From NCBI RefSeq assembly GCF_050563545.1, contig NZ_JBNXUM010000006.1, positions 62,001 through 126,000 of the forward strand: 64,000 bases of DNA, written 5' to 3'. The translations under genes and the position numbers were made by a program. Shown here one piece after another: positions 27,304 to 34,446 of this stretch. The notes beneath the pieces were generated by a model. That model saw nothing but the letters and a program-made list of their open reading frames with translations, did not search any database and had not been told where the DNA came from. This stretch comes from Falsiroseomonas sp050563545. GTDB lineage: Bacteria > Pseudomonadota > Alphaproteobacteria > Acetobacterales > Acetobacteraceae. The first letter of the stretch is position 1, and each line of letters begins with the position of its first letter.

Positions 27304-27855
27304 ATGCGGCGTAGACGAGAGATCGCCGGCCTGCTGGCGGGCGCGGGGCTGGCGGCGGTGCCGGCGGCGGCGCGCGCCGACACCAAGGCGGAGATCGATG
27401 CCGGCGTGATGGCGGCGCTGGAACGGCTGCGCCGCCTGCCGAATGCGGAGCCGCTGCTGCGGGTGTCCGTCGCGCAGCTGGTCTTCCCGCGCATCCTGTC
27501 GGGCGGCTTCATCGTCGGCGGCCAGTACGGCGAGGGCGCGCTGGTCCGCAACGGCGCGATCGAGAGCTATTACCAGATCCGCGGGCTGTCGGTCGGGCTG
27601 CTGGCCGGCGCGCAGACCGGCGGGCTCGCGATGATGTTCATGAACGAGAACGCGCTGGCGACGCTGCGCCGGAACGACGGCTGGCAGGTCGGCACGGGGC
27701 CGTCGGTGGTGGCGCTCGACATGGGTCTGCAGGCGAATGCGAGCAGCACGACGCTGACCGAGGCGGTCTACGCGATCAGCTTCAACCAGCAGGGGCTGAT
27801 GGCGTCGCTATCGCTGGACGGGACGCGGATCACGGCGTTCACGCCGAATTCGTAG
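27304..27855 (+). CDS. SYLF (Ysc84-like) domain lipid-binding protein
   Basis: A 183-residue exported protein. The signal peptide (RRRREIAGLLAGAGLAAVPAAARA, two-part here: basic region then hydrophobic core) ends at Ala-Arg-Ala about residue 25. The mature part matches the SYLF/Ysc84 domain: a helix with AALERLRRLP, then VFPRILSGGFIVGGQYGEGALV and the glycine-rich GLLAGAQTGGLAMMF. Characterised eukaryotic SYLF domains bind phosphoinositides, while the bacterial secreted versions have unknown ligands. GAGGAACC precedes ATG 27304. Probably monocistronic, facing the lipid A acyltransferase gene convergently. Confidence 0.87.
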   Translation: MRRRREIAGLLAGAGLAAVPAAARADTKAEIDAGVMAALERLRRLPNAEPLLRVSVAQLVFPRILSGGFIVGGQYGEGALVRNGAIESYYQIRGLSVGLLAGAQTGGLAMMFMNENALATLRRNDGWQVGTGPSVVALDMGLQANASSTTLTEAVYAISFNQQGLMASLSLDGTRITAFTPNS

Positions 27856-27884
27856 CCCTCAGGCGCCGGGCTCCGCCTCCGGCG

Positions 27885-27902
27885 CGCGACGCATGCGTCG
27901 CG
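27885..27902. repeat. 18-bp perfect palindrome between convergent genes
   Basis: CGCGACGCATGCGTCGCG is a perfect palindrome between the SYLF stop (27855) and the lpxXL-like stop (27989). The surrounding 100 bp has further partial inverted GC-rich repeats. The location suggests a bidirectional termination region, but the lack of a loop makes it equally plausible as a protein-binding site. Confidence 0.6.
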
Positions 27903-27988
27903 GGCATTCGCGCATGCGCGGCGCGCCTTCGCGCGCTCGGCCCGCCTGAAGGGCGGCGGGCCGCCTGCGCCTGGCGACTGGCACCACG

Positions 27989-28891
27989 CTACATCCGCCA
28001 GCGCCGGTGCTGCCAGAGCCACTGGCCGGGATGCTCACGGATCCAGGCCTCGATGATGTCGTTGACCTGCTGGGTCGCGGCATCCACGTCCACCTGGCCG
28101 TTCGCGCCGCGCTTCAGTTCGATCGCGTCGGTCAGTTCCAGCCGGAAGCGGTTGCCCGGCAGCCGGATCGCGCGGGCGCCATGCACCGGGCAGTCGAAGC
28201 GCCGCGCGAGCCGCGCGAGCAGCGGATTGGCCGTCGCGGTGCGGCCGAGGAAGCGGATCTTCGGGCCGCGCCCGAAGCGCTGGTCCACCAGCATGCCGAG
28301 ATGCAGCCCGGCATCCAGCGCCTCCATCATGCGCAGCGGCGCAGACAGCCCGGCCGGGATCAGCTCCCCCATCACGTCCTTGCGCATGCGCACGATGTCG
28401 CGCGCGATCGCCTGGTTGTTGGGCGTGCGGTAGAGCGCGGCGGAGGGCAGGTCGTAGGCGCGCGCCGCGACCGCCGGCAGTTCCCAGTTCGCGAGGTGGG
28501 CGGCGAAGAAGATGGCGGGCTTGCCGTCCTCGCGCAGCGCGACGAAGCGCGCGATGTCGGCCTCGGAGATTTCGATGCGGCCGGCGCGCGGGTTCTCGTG
28601 ATCGTAGTCGAAGAGCGTGCCCATGTGGACGTATTCGCAGGCGGTGCGGCCGAGGTTCTCCCAGCTCTCGCGCAGGATCGCGGCGCGGTCGGCGGCGGAC
28701 TTCTCGGGGAAGGCGGCGTCGATGTTGTCTCGCGCAATGCGATGGGCCGGAGTGAGCGGCCCGAGCAGGCGGGCGGCGGCGGCGCCGATATCCGACGCGC
28801 GGTCGGGGCCGAGCGCACGCACGAGCGCGAAGCCGCCGCGCACCAGGGCGGCGAGGGCTTCGTCGGCGAGGGTGCGGAGCGTGCGGGGCAT
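27989..28891 (-). CDS. lpxXL: LpxXL-like lipid A acyltransferase (LpxL/HtrB family)
   Basis: A 300-residue membrane-associated acyltransferase of the LpxL/LpxM family. The catalytic HX4E motif is HLANWE (about residue 129), and the supporting GMLVDQRFGRGPKIRFLGR segment (about 198-216) is the usual second block. One hydrophobic N-terminal helix would anchor it at the inner membrane. It is the last gene of a run whose order (acpXL, fabZ-like, fabF2, fabF1, alcohol dehydrogenase, acyltransferase) matches the rhizobial lipid A cluster. By that context it should transfer the very-long-chain hydroxy fatty acid from AcpXL to lipid A. A repeat hairpin separates it from the preceding gene. The role rests on synteny and motifs, not on a specificity-determining residue. 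Confidence 0.85.
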   Translation of the reverse strand: MPRTLRTLADEALAALVRGGFALVRALGPDRASDIGAAAARLLGPLTPAHRIARDNIDAAFPEKSAADRAAILRESWENLGRTACEYVHMGTLFDYDHENPRAGRIEISEADIARFVALREDGKPAIFFAAHLANWELPAVAARAYDLPSAALYRTPNNQAIARDIVRMRKDVMGELIPAGLSAPLRMMEALDAGLHLGMLVDQRFGRGPKIRFLGRTATANPLLARLARRFDCPVHGARAIRLPGNRFRLELTDAIELKRGANGQVDVDAATQQVNDIIEAWIREHPGQWLWQHRRWRM

Positions 28892-28900
28892 CGGGGCGTC

Positions 28901-29003
28901 TTGCCCCCTCCCCGCCCTCCCCCGCAACCGCGGGGGACGGAGAAGAAAGGAGCGATGAGGGAAAAGCCCTCCCCCGCTGTCGCGGGGGAGGGTTGGGAGG
29001 GGG
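28901..29003. repeat. GC-rich intergenic hairpin repeat, copy 3
   Basis: Within the acpXL-type operon, between the dehydrogenase and the acyltransferase. The clean hairpin has arms CCCTCCCCCGC (28967-28977) and GCGGGGGAGGG (28982-28992). The flanks GCCCCCTCCC (about 28903) and GGGAGGGGGC (about 28995) are inverted, so the whole element can pair end to end. It must be transcribed if the operon is continuous. Confidence 0.85.
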
Positions 29004-29007
29004 CCGT

Positions 29008-30030
29008 CTACAGCGTGACGACGATCTTGCCGAACACCTTGCGCGACTCCAGGCGCTCCAGGCCCTCGACGAAGCGGTCGAGCGGCACGACGGTGTCGAG
29101 CACGGGGCGGATGCCGGCCGCCATCTTCGCCACGCCATTCGCCACGTTCTCGATCCGGCAGCCGAAGCTGCCGAAGATGTGGAGCTGGCGCTGGAACAGC
29201 ATCATCAGGTTGGTCTCGGCGCTGACGCCCGAGGTGGAGCCGCAGGTCACCAGCCTCCCGCCCATCCGCAGGGACAGCAGCGACGGCGCCCAGGTTGCGG
29301 CCCCCACATGCTCGAAGACGACGTCCACCCCACGCTTGTTCGTGACCCGACGCGCAACAGACGAAAAATTCTTCTCGTTGTAGTTCACGACGTGGTCGGC
29401 GCCGAGCGCCCTGGCCTTCTCGCATTTCTCGTCGTCACCGGCGGTCGCGATGACGGTGCAGCCGATCGCCTTGCAGATGCGGATCGCGGCGGAGCCGATG
29501 CCCGAGCCCGCGGCCTGGACCAGCACGGTCTCGCCGGGCTGCAGGCGGGCGTTGTCGAACAGCATGTGCTCGACCGTGCCGAAGGTGACGGTGGAACACG
29601 CCGCGTCCTCGTAGGAGACGACCTCCGGCACCTTCACCAGCAGGCGGGCCGGGACGTTGGCGACCTCCCGCGCGAAGCCGTCGATGTGGAAGCCCGCGAC
29701 GCCCTGCACGTTCTCGCAGAGATTGTCGCGGCCGGCCTGGCAGGCGGGGCAGATGCCGCAGGTCCGCGCACCATAGGGCGTCGCCTTCTCGCCGACCTGC
29801 CACCCGGTGACGCCCTCACCGATCGCGACAACCTCGCCGGAGGCCTCGGCGCCGACGACGAGCGGGAGCTGGCGCTGCACGAAGGCCATGCCGCGCCAGC
29901 CCCAGACGTCGATGTGGTTCAGCGACACCGCGCGGAGGCGCAGCTGGATCTCGCCGGGACCCGGAGGCGGCGGGGCGTCGATCTCTTCCAGGCGAAGGTC
30001 GCGGTCCCCGTGAAGGCGAAGGGCTCTCAT
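29008..30030 (-). CDS. Zinc-binding alcohol dehydrogenase (MDR) of the VLCFA lipid A cluster
   Basis: A 340-residue medium-chain dehydrogenase/reductase. The N-terminal domain has GAEASGEVVAIGEGV and the structural-zinc cysteines in CGICPACQAGRDNLCEN. The NADPH-binding Rossmann motif is VLVQAAGSGIGSAAIRI (about 170-186). In the rhizobial acpXL cluster an alcohol-dehydrogenase gene occupies the same place, between the second ketosynthase and lpxXL, and is thought to help reduce or oxidise the growing very-long-chain chain. Its exact reaction is unproven. ATG 30030 overlaps the upstream ketosynthase stop by 4 bp (ATGA), so translation is coupled. Confidence 0.85.
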   Translation of the reverse strand: MRALRLHGDRDLRLEEIDAPPPPGPGEIQLRLRAVSLNHIDVWGWRGMAFVQRQLPLVVGAEASGEVVAIGEGVTGWQVGEKATPYGARTCGICPACQAGRDNLCENVQGVAGFHIDGFAREVANVPARLLVKVPEVVSYEDAACSTVTFGTVEHMLFDNARLQPGETVLVQAAGSGIGSAAIRICKAIGCTVIATAGDDEKCEKARALGADHVVNYNEKNFSSVARRVTNKRGVDVVFEHVGAATWAPSLLSLRMGGRLVTCGSTSGVSAETNLMMLFQRQLHIFGSFGCRIENVANGVAKMAAGIRPVLDTVVPLDRFVEGLERLESRKVFGKIVVTL

Positions 30031-31286
30031 GGCGCGGGCCCCAGCACGAGGCAGACATTCTGCCCGCCGAAGCCGAAGCTGTTGGACAGCACGTTGGTCA
30101 CGCGCGCTTTCCGCGCCGCGTTCGGCACCACGTCCAGCGTGATCGCGGGATCGGGCTCGTCGTGATTGATGGTGGGCGGCAGGACCTGGTCGCGGATCGC
30201 AAGCAGGCTGATCGCCGCTTCGATCGCACCCGCCGCGCTCAGCGTATGCCCGATCATGGACTTGCTGGACGAGATCGGCGGCGCGCCCTCGCCGAAGACG
30301 GCCCGCATGCCGAGCGTCTCCATCTTGTCGTTCTCCGGCGTGCCCGTGCCATGCGCGTTCACATAGGAGATGTCGGCGGGCTGCAAACCCGCATCCGCGA
30401 TCGCGTTGCGCATCGCCGTGACGATCGCCTCGCCCGACGGGTTCGACCGCGTGCGGTGGAAGCTGTCGGACTTCTCCCCGCAGCCGCGCACCACGCCGAG
30501 GATCGTCGCACCGCGCGCTTTGGCGTGGTCGTAGTTCTCCAGCACCAGGCAGGCCGCGCCCTCGCTCATGACGAAGCCGTCGCGCGTCTTCTCGAAGGGG
30601 CGCGCGGCCTTCGTCGGGTCCTCGTTGCGGGTGGAGAGCGCGGAGAGCAGGGAGAAGCGGATCAGCGCCTCGGGCTGGACCGTGCCGTCGGCGCCGATGG
30701 CCAGCGCGGCCTCCGCCTCGCCGCGCCGGATCGCCTCGACGCCAAGCTGGATGGCGCTGGCGCCGGTCGCGCAGGCCGTGCTGATCGCGATCGGCGCGCC
30801 GCGCGTGCCGAAGCGGGCGGCCAACTTCTCGCCGATCACGGCGAAGGCCGCGTTCTCGTACATCGCGTCCCAGTTCGCGGCGGCGTCCACCAGCACGGGG
30901 TAGATCGGCGTCGCGGGGGCGGCGCGCTCGGCCAGGCGGAAGCGATAGGGCCACTCCGTCTCGACGGGCGGCATGCCGAGCATCAGCGGGCCGGGGAAGG
31001 CGCCCTCGATGCCTGCGCCGGCCAGCGCTTCCTGTGCCACCAGCGTGGCGTAGCGCAGCACGCGCTCGGCCGAGGTCATGGCGCCGGTGTCGAGCCCCGG
31101 CAGCGTCACCTGGCCCGCGATGGTGGTGCGGAGGTGATCGGTCGGGAAGCGCGCGATCCGCGTGATGCCGGACCTGCCCGCCAGCAGCGCCGCCCAGTTG
31201 TCGGCGATGCCGACGCCAAGCGGTGAGACGATGCCGATGCCGGTGACCGCGACGACCGGGTGCCCGGCGTGATCGAGCGTGCTCAT
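30027..31286 (-). CDS. Beta-ketoacyl-ACP synthase, FabF1XL-like
   Basis: A 419-residue thiolase-fold condensing enzyme with an intact Cys-His-His triad: Cys172 in ISTACATGAS, His in VNAHGTGTPENDK, and His in SKSMIGHTLSAAGA with the conserved Lys. The ending SFGFGGQNVCLVLG is typical of KAS II. By position it should elongate the chain on AcpXL toward the very-long-chain fatty acid of lipid A. It overlaps the neighbouring ketosynthase-like gene by 4 bp (ATGA) upstream and the dehydrogenase gene by 4 bp downstream. ATG 31286 is chosen because it begins just before the conserved VTGIGIVSPLG strand. Confidence 0.9.
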   Translation of the reverse strand: MSTLDHAGHPVVAVTGIGIVSPLGVGIADNWAALLAGRSGITRIARFPTDHLRTTIAGQVTLPGLDTGAMTSAERVLRYATLVAQEALAGAGIEGAFPGPLMLGMPPVETEWPYRFRLAERAAPATPIYPVLVDAAANWDAMYENAAFAVIGEKLAARFGTRGAPIAISTACATGASAIQLGVEAIRRGEAEAALAIGADGTVQPEALIRFSLLSALSTRNEDPTKAARPFEKTRDGFVMSEGAACLVLENYDHAKARGATILGVVRGCGEKSDSFHRTRSNPSGEAIVTAMRNAIADAGLQPADISYVNAHGTGTPENDKMETLGMRAVFGEGAPPISSSKSMIGHTLSAAGAIEAAISLLAIRDQVLPPTINHDEPDPAITLDVVPNAARKARVTNVLSNSFGFGGQNVCLVLGPAP

Positions 31287-32485
31287 GCCTGCTCTCCCGC
31301 AGGAATGGCGGAGAGATGCGCCAGCGCCTCGCCCCGCCAGGCCGCGAAGCCCGTGACTAGGATGTCGCGCGGCGCGCCGTCCAGCGGCGCTTCCAGCGCC
31401 TCCATCGGCGCGGGGAAGCTGCCGGCGGAAAGGCACAGCGCGGCGAGCGCGACATTGGCGGGAAAGGTCGCCTCCACGCCCCAGCCGATGCGGCTGCCGG
31501 TCGCGCGCAGCGCGATCGGGCGATAGAGCCCGCCCAGCACCTCGCGCTCCAGCACGGTCGGCGCGGCGACGCCGGTGCAGCCGGAGATCACGGGGAGCGG
31601 CCCCTCCGGCAGCCGCGGCATCAGTCGCGTCAGCGCCTGGGCCATCGCCTCCCGCCCGCTGTCCTCTTCCGTGCGGCGCGCCTGGGCCGTGACGATGGCG
31701 CCGAGCTTCGCCAGGCCCTTGGCGCCGCGCGCCTTCGCATGCGCCGCGGTCTCGAGCACCAGGAAGGCGGCCTGCGTGCCCATGATCGCGCCCGGCGCGT
31801 CCTCCCGCGACAGCACCGGCGCATAGGCCGCGCGGCGCAGCAGCCCGCCCGCGTGATACAGCAGCACCATGTCCCAGCGCTGCGCCGCGAAGGCGCCGCC
31901 GACCAGGGCGATGGGGGAACTGCCATCGGCCAGCCGCGCCGCCGCGATGCGCACGGCGTCGGCCCCGCTCTCCTCCTCGCCCATGAAGGTGCGGGACGCG
32001 CCGGTCACGCCATGCACGATGGAGATGTTGCCGGCCAGCAGGTTAGAGAGCTGCGCGAGGAACAGCGTCGGGCGCAGCCCGCCCGCCAGCATCGCGTTCA
32101 GCTTCACCGCCGCCTCCGCCGGCGGCAGCGGCGCCAGCGCCGTCAGGATGGAATCGTCGAGCGGCACGTCGCGCTCGCCGCCGCCGGCCGCGACGATCAG
32201 GTCCATGGTGGAGACCAGCCCGCGCGCGCCGGCATCGTCGATCGCGAGCCCCGCGGCATAGGTGCCGAGCCGCTGCCAGGGCTCCATCTGCCGCTGGTCG
32301 CCCTTCTTCGCGATCTGCCGGTCGAGCTCGAGCGCCGGGCCGGGATGCACGGGAAAGGGCGCGAAGCTGTCGCCGTCGGTCGCCGCCGGCGCGGTTGCGG
32401 CCAAGGCGGCGAGATGCGCCTCCCGCCCCTCGCCCGCGCAGGAGACCAGGCCGACGCCGGTGATCCAGATGTCGTTGTCGGCCAT
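31283..32485 (-). CDS. Ketosynthase-fold protein lacking the catalytic triad (FabF2XL position)
   Basis: A 400-residue protein with a ketosynthase fold (N-terminal WITGVGLVSCAGEG, C-terminal GEALAHL) but without the catalytic residues. The nucleophile region that should read STACATGAS is IVHGVTGAS, so Gly159 replaces Cys. The NAHGTGT region is replaced by ISGCTGVAAP, and the last His motif (SMIGHT) is SRIGWG. Such inactive partners act as chain-length factors in type II polyketide synthases, forming a heterodimer with an active KS. Here it directly precedes the active ketosynthase with a 4-bp overlap, so a KS/CLF-like heterodimer for very-long-chain fatty acid synthesis is a reasonable inference. 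It lies 3 bp after the dehydratase gene. Confidence 0.82.
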   Translation of the reverse strand: MADNDIWITGVGLVSCAGEGREAHLAALAATAPAATDGDSFAPFPVHPGPALELDRQIAKKGDQRQMEPWQRLGTYAAGLAIDDAGARGLVSTMDLIVAAGGGERDVPLDDSILTALAPLPPAEAAVKLNAMLAGGLRPTLFLAQLSNLLAGNISIVHGVTGASRTFMGEEESGADAVRIAAARLADGSSPIALVGGAFAAQRWDMVLLYHAGGLLRRAAYAPVLSREDAPGAIMGTQAAFLVLETAAHAKARGAKGLAKLGAIVTAQARRTEEDSGREAMAQALTRLMPRLPEGPLPVISGCTGVAAPTVLEREVLGGLYRPIALRATGSRIGWGVEATFPANVALAALCLSAGSFPAPMEALEAPLDGAPRDILVTGFAAWRGEALAHLSAIPAGEQA

Positions 32486-32488
32486 GGC

Positions 32489-32944
32489 TCAGCTCTGTCC
32501 GGGCAGGCCGATGCGCCTGGCGGTGTCGCGCATCATCTGTTCCAGTTCGGGGGCGGGAAAGGGCAGGATGCGGTAGGTGATCTCGGCATCCGCGATGCGC
32601 TTGCCGCCGGATTCGATCCTCGCCTCGCAGACCGCGTAGCCCGAGCCGTCATGCGTGCGCGTGGCATGCACCGTCAGCTCGGATGTCGGGCCGACGAAGC
32701 CGCGGAACTTCGCCTCCGCGACCTTGGACAGGAAGGGCATGCGCGTCAGCCCGTTCAGCGCCAGCAGCAGCCAGCCGCCGGCCTGGGCCATGGTCTCCAC
32801 CATCAGCACGCCGGGCAGGATCGGGTAGCCCGGGAAATGCCCGTCGAAGACGGGGCTCGCCTCGGGCACGCTGCTGGACACGGTAATGGTCTCGCCGTCC
32901 AGCGCCACCACCCGGTCCACCATCTGGAAGTATTCGAGGCGCAC
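32489..32944 (-). CDS. FabZ-like 3-hydroxyacyl-ACP dehydratase (FabZXL-type)
   Basis: A 151-residue hotdog-fold dehydratase. The catalytic His lies in FDGHFPGYPILPGVLMVE and the acid in the following VETMAQAGG helix, as in FabZ/FabA. It removes water from 3-hydroxyacyl-ACP in the cytoplasm. The start is GTG at 32944, 21 bp after the acyl carrier protein stop, and the next gene begins 3 bp after its stop. Position between acpXL and the ketosynthase pair matches the rhizobial lipid A cluster, so it is probably dedicated to AcpXL-bound intermediates rather than housekeeping fatty acid synthesis. Confidence 0.88.
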   Translation of the reverse strand: MRLEYFQMVDRVVALDGETITVSSSVPEASPVFDGHFPGYPILPGVLMVETMAQAGGWLLLALNGLTRMPFLSKVAEAKFRGFVGPTSELTVHATRTHDGSGYAVCEARIESGGKRIADAEITYRILPFPAPELEQMMRDTARRIGLPGQS

Positions 32945-32965
32945 GGCCCGGCCCTGCCTCGGTCG

Positions 32966-33250
32966 TCAGCCGCCCTTGGCGGCAACCAGTTCCTCGATGC
33001 GCTGGGCCAGGTTGCCCATGACGAAGTACTGCTCGGCCGGCGCGTTCCCCGCGTTGACTTCCTGCGTCCAGGCCTCGACCGGGACCTTGATGCCGAAGGC
33101 CTTGTCGATGGCGAAGACGATGTCGAGGAAGTCCAGGCTGTCGATGCCGAGGTCGTTGATGACATGGGCCTCGGGCGTGATCTTCTCGCGCGGGACATCG
33201 CTGTTCTCGGCGATGATCTCGGCGATGCGGTCGAAGACCGGGGAGGTCAT
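32966..33250 (-). CDS. acpXL: Acyl carrier protein AcpXL
   Basis: A 94-residue acyl carrier protein, longer than AcpP (about 78) and of the AcpXL type. The 4'-phosphopantetheine site is Ser38 in DLGIDSLDFLDIVFAIDK, and the sequence continues with VEAWTQEVN and AEQYFVMGNLAQRIEELVA, features I associate with rhizobial AcpXL rather than AcpP. AcpXL carries the very-long-chain fatty acid that is later put on lipid A. It is the first gene of the minus-strand cluster. A possible promoter with TGGACA (33333-33338, minus strand) 17 bases before a weak GAATAC (33310-33315) lies upstream, at low confidence. ATG 33250. Confidence 0.92.
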   Translation of the reverse strand: MTSPVFDRIAEIIAENSDVPREKITPEAHVINDLGIDSLDFLDIVFAIDKAFGIKVPVEAWTQEVNAGNAPAEQYFVMGNLAQRIEELVAAKGG

Positions 33251-33377
33251 GGGGCGGGACTCCGGGGCGACAGGCGACGCGGGGTCCGCGACGCGGCGTT
33301 TGGGGCCGCGTATTCGCGCGATCGGGCCGGCTTGTCCAGGGCAGGGGGCGCGCAGCGGCCCCGCGCCCCTCCCGCTG

Positions 33378-34088
33378 TCAGCGCGCCGCGAGCGCTTCCC
33401 GGCAGGCCCCGCCGGTCTCCGGCCCGGCCTGGGCGACCTGCACCGCCGGGCGTGGTGTCGGCAGCGCCCCGAGCGCGAAGGCCAGCACGTCGCAGAGCAG
33501 CGGCGCGCGCCGGTTCCATCCCTCCGACGGGTCGGGCCCCGCCCCGGCGCGGAAGACGGGCGTGCCCGGCCCGACCGAGGCGACCGCGGCGAAGCCCGGG
33601 CCGTCCTGGCCGAATGGCCCCAGCCGCGCGGGGTCGGTCGCCAGCAGCGCCGCCTCCCCGCCCAGGCCGTGCCCGATCGCGACCACCACTCCTGCCCCGG
33701 CATCCCGCCGCAGCGAGGCCAGCGCGGCGGCGAGGTCCCGCACCAGGCTCTCGGCCGTCGGCGGCGGCGGGTCGTTGCCCGACTCCTCGGAGAAGCCGCG
33801 GGCGGCATTGGCGTCCACCATCAGGACTGCCGCCCCACTGTCGAGCAGCGCGACGAGCAGCGCGTCCTTCAATGCGGGCTCCTCGGGCGGGTCGAACAGC
33901 ACGACCGCCGCGGCATGGCCGGGCTGCCAGCCCGCCGGGATTTCGATGATCGCGGGGATGCCGTGCACGGCCGCGGGGTCGTCGGTCGGCAGGACCACCG
34001 CGCGGAACTGCGTGTATTCGAAGGCCGACGCCGCGCCGGCCAGGGCCAGCGCGACGGCGGCGCCGAGCAGCGATGCCGCGGCCCTCAC
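33378..34088 (-). CDS. Exported alpha/beta-hydrolase-like protein without the nucleophile serine
   Basis: A 236-residue protein starting at GTG 34088, which overlaps the stop of a 56-residue gene by 4 bp (GTGA). It has a hydrophobic signal-like N terminus (RAAASLLGAAVALALAGAAS). The fold is alpha/beta-hydrolase-like: AAVVLFDPPEE strand and loop, AVLMVDANAARGFS, then VVVAIGHGLGGEAALL. The nucleophile elbow should be G-x-S-x-G but reads G-H-G-L-G, so the serine is absent. That pattern is also found in DUF3530-type proteins. A late VASVGPGTPV strand supports the fold. It may bind rather than cleave a ligand. No substrate is apparent. Confidence 0.6.
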   Translation of the reverse strand: MRAAASLLGAAVALALAGAASAFEYTQFRAVVLPTDDPAAVHGIPAIIEIPAGWQPGHAAAVVLFDPPEEPALKDALLVALLDSGAAVLMVDANAARGFSEESGNDPPPPTAESLVRDLAAALASLRRDAGAGVVVAIGHGLGGEAALLATDPARLGPFGQDGPGFAAVASVGPGTPVFRAGAGPDPSEGWNRRAPLLCDVLAFALGALPTPRPAVQVAQAGPETGGACREALAAR

Positions 34089-34255
34089 GGCATCCCCCAC
34101 ATCGTCGGGCGCATCGTCCAGTCGAGGGCGGGCGCGTCGGGATAGGGCACGGCCTGGCGCGGCGTGCCCGCGGCGCTGTCCATGGCGGCGGTGGCCGCGA
34201 GCAGCAGCGTCAGCATGATGGCGACGGGCAGCATCCTGGCGTGGTGGGAGGGCAT
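34085..34255 (-). CDS. Small exported protein, 56 residues
   Basis: A 56-residue frame with a clear Shine-Dalgarno (AGGAG, eight bases before ATG 34255) and a signal-peptide-like N terminus (MPSHHARMLPVAIMLTLLLA, cleavage probably near ATAAM about residue 25). The remaining 30 residues are Pro/Trp/Met-rich (YPDAPALDWTMRPTMWGMP) with no cysteine. Its TGA is shared with the GTG of the downstream hydrolase-like gene, which is strong evidence that it is translated and coupled to that gene. I know no family. It is divergent from the LuxR regulator gene, whose start is about 190 bp away. Confidence 0.6.
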   Translation of the reverse strand: MPSHHARMLPVAIMLTLLLAATAAMDSAAGTPRQAVPYPDAPALDWTMRPTMWGMP

Positions 34256-34433
34256 GGTGCGTTCTCCTGGACCGCACCCCCGGCAAGGGTGCGCCGGCAT
34301 GCTCGCCCCGCCGCTGCCGCCGCCTCATCCTCCGTTCGGAGGACGACGGCGCGCCAGGGCGTCGTGCAGCAGCGCTTTCGGAAAACTTTCGGAGCCCGGT
34401 GCCCCGCACGCGTGATAGGGCCTGGGTCAGCCG

Positions 34434-34440
34434 AAGGAGG
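34434..34440 (+). promoter_or_regulatory. Ribosome binding site deciding a GTG start
   Basis: AAGGAGG followed by 6 bases and GTG 34447. It fixes the LuxR regulator's start at GTG 34447 rather than an upstream frame extension at 34399. An in-frame TTG at 34441 is too close to the site. Confidence 0.65.
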
Positions 34441-34446
34441 TTGGGC

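Noticed and set aside
33310..33338. Promoter for the acpXL operon (TGGACA-17-GAATAC on the minus strand)
   Set aside because: The -35 is good but the -10 matches the consensus at only two bases, so I mention it in the gene entry and do not list it as a feature.
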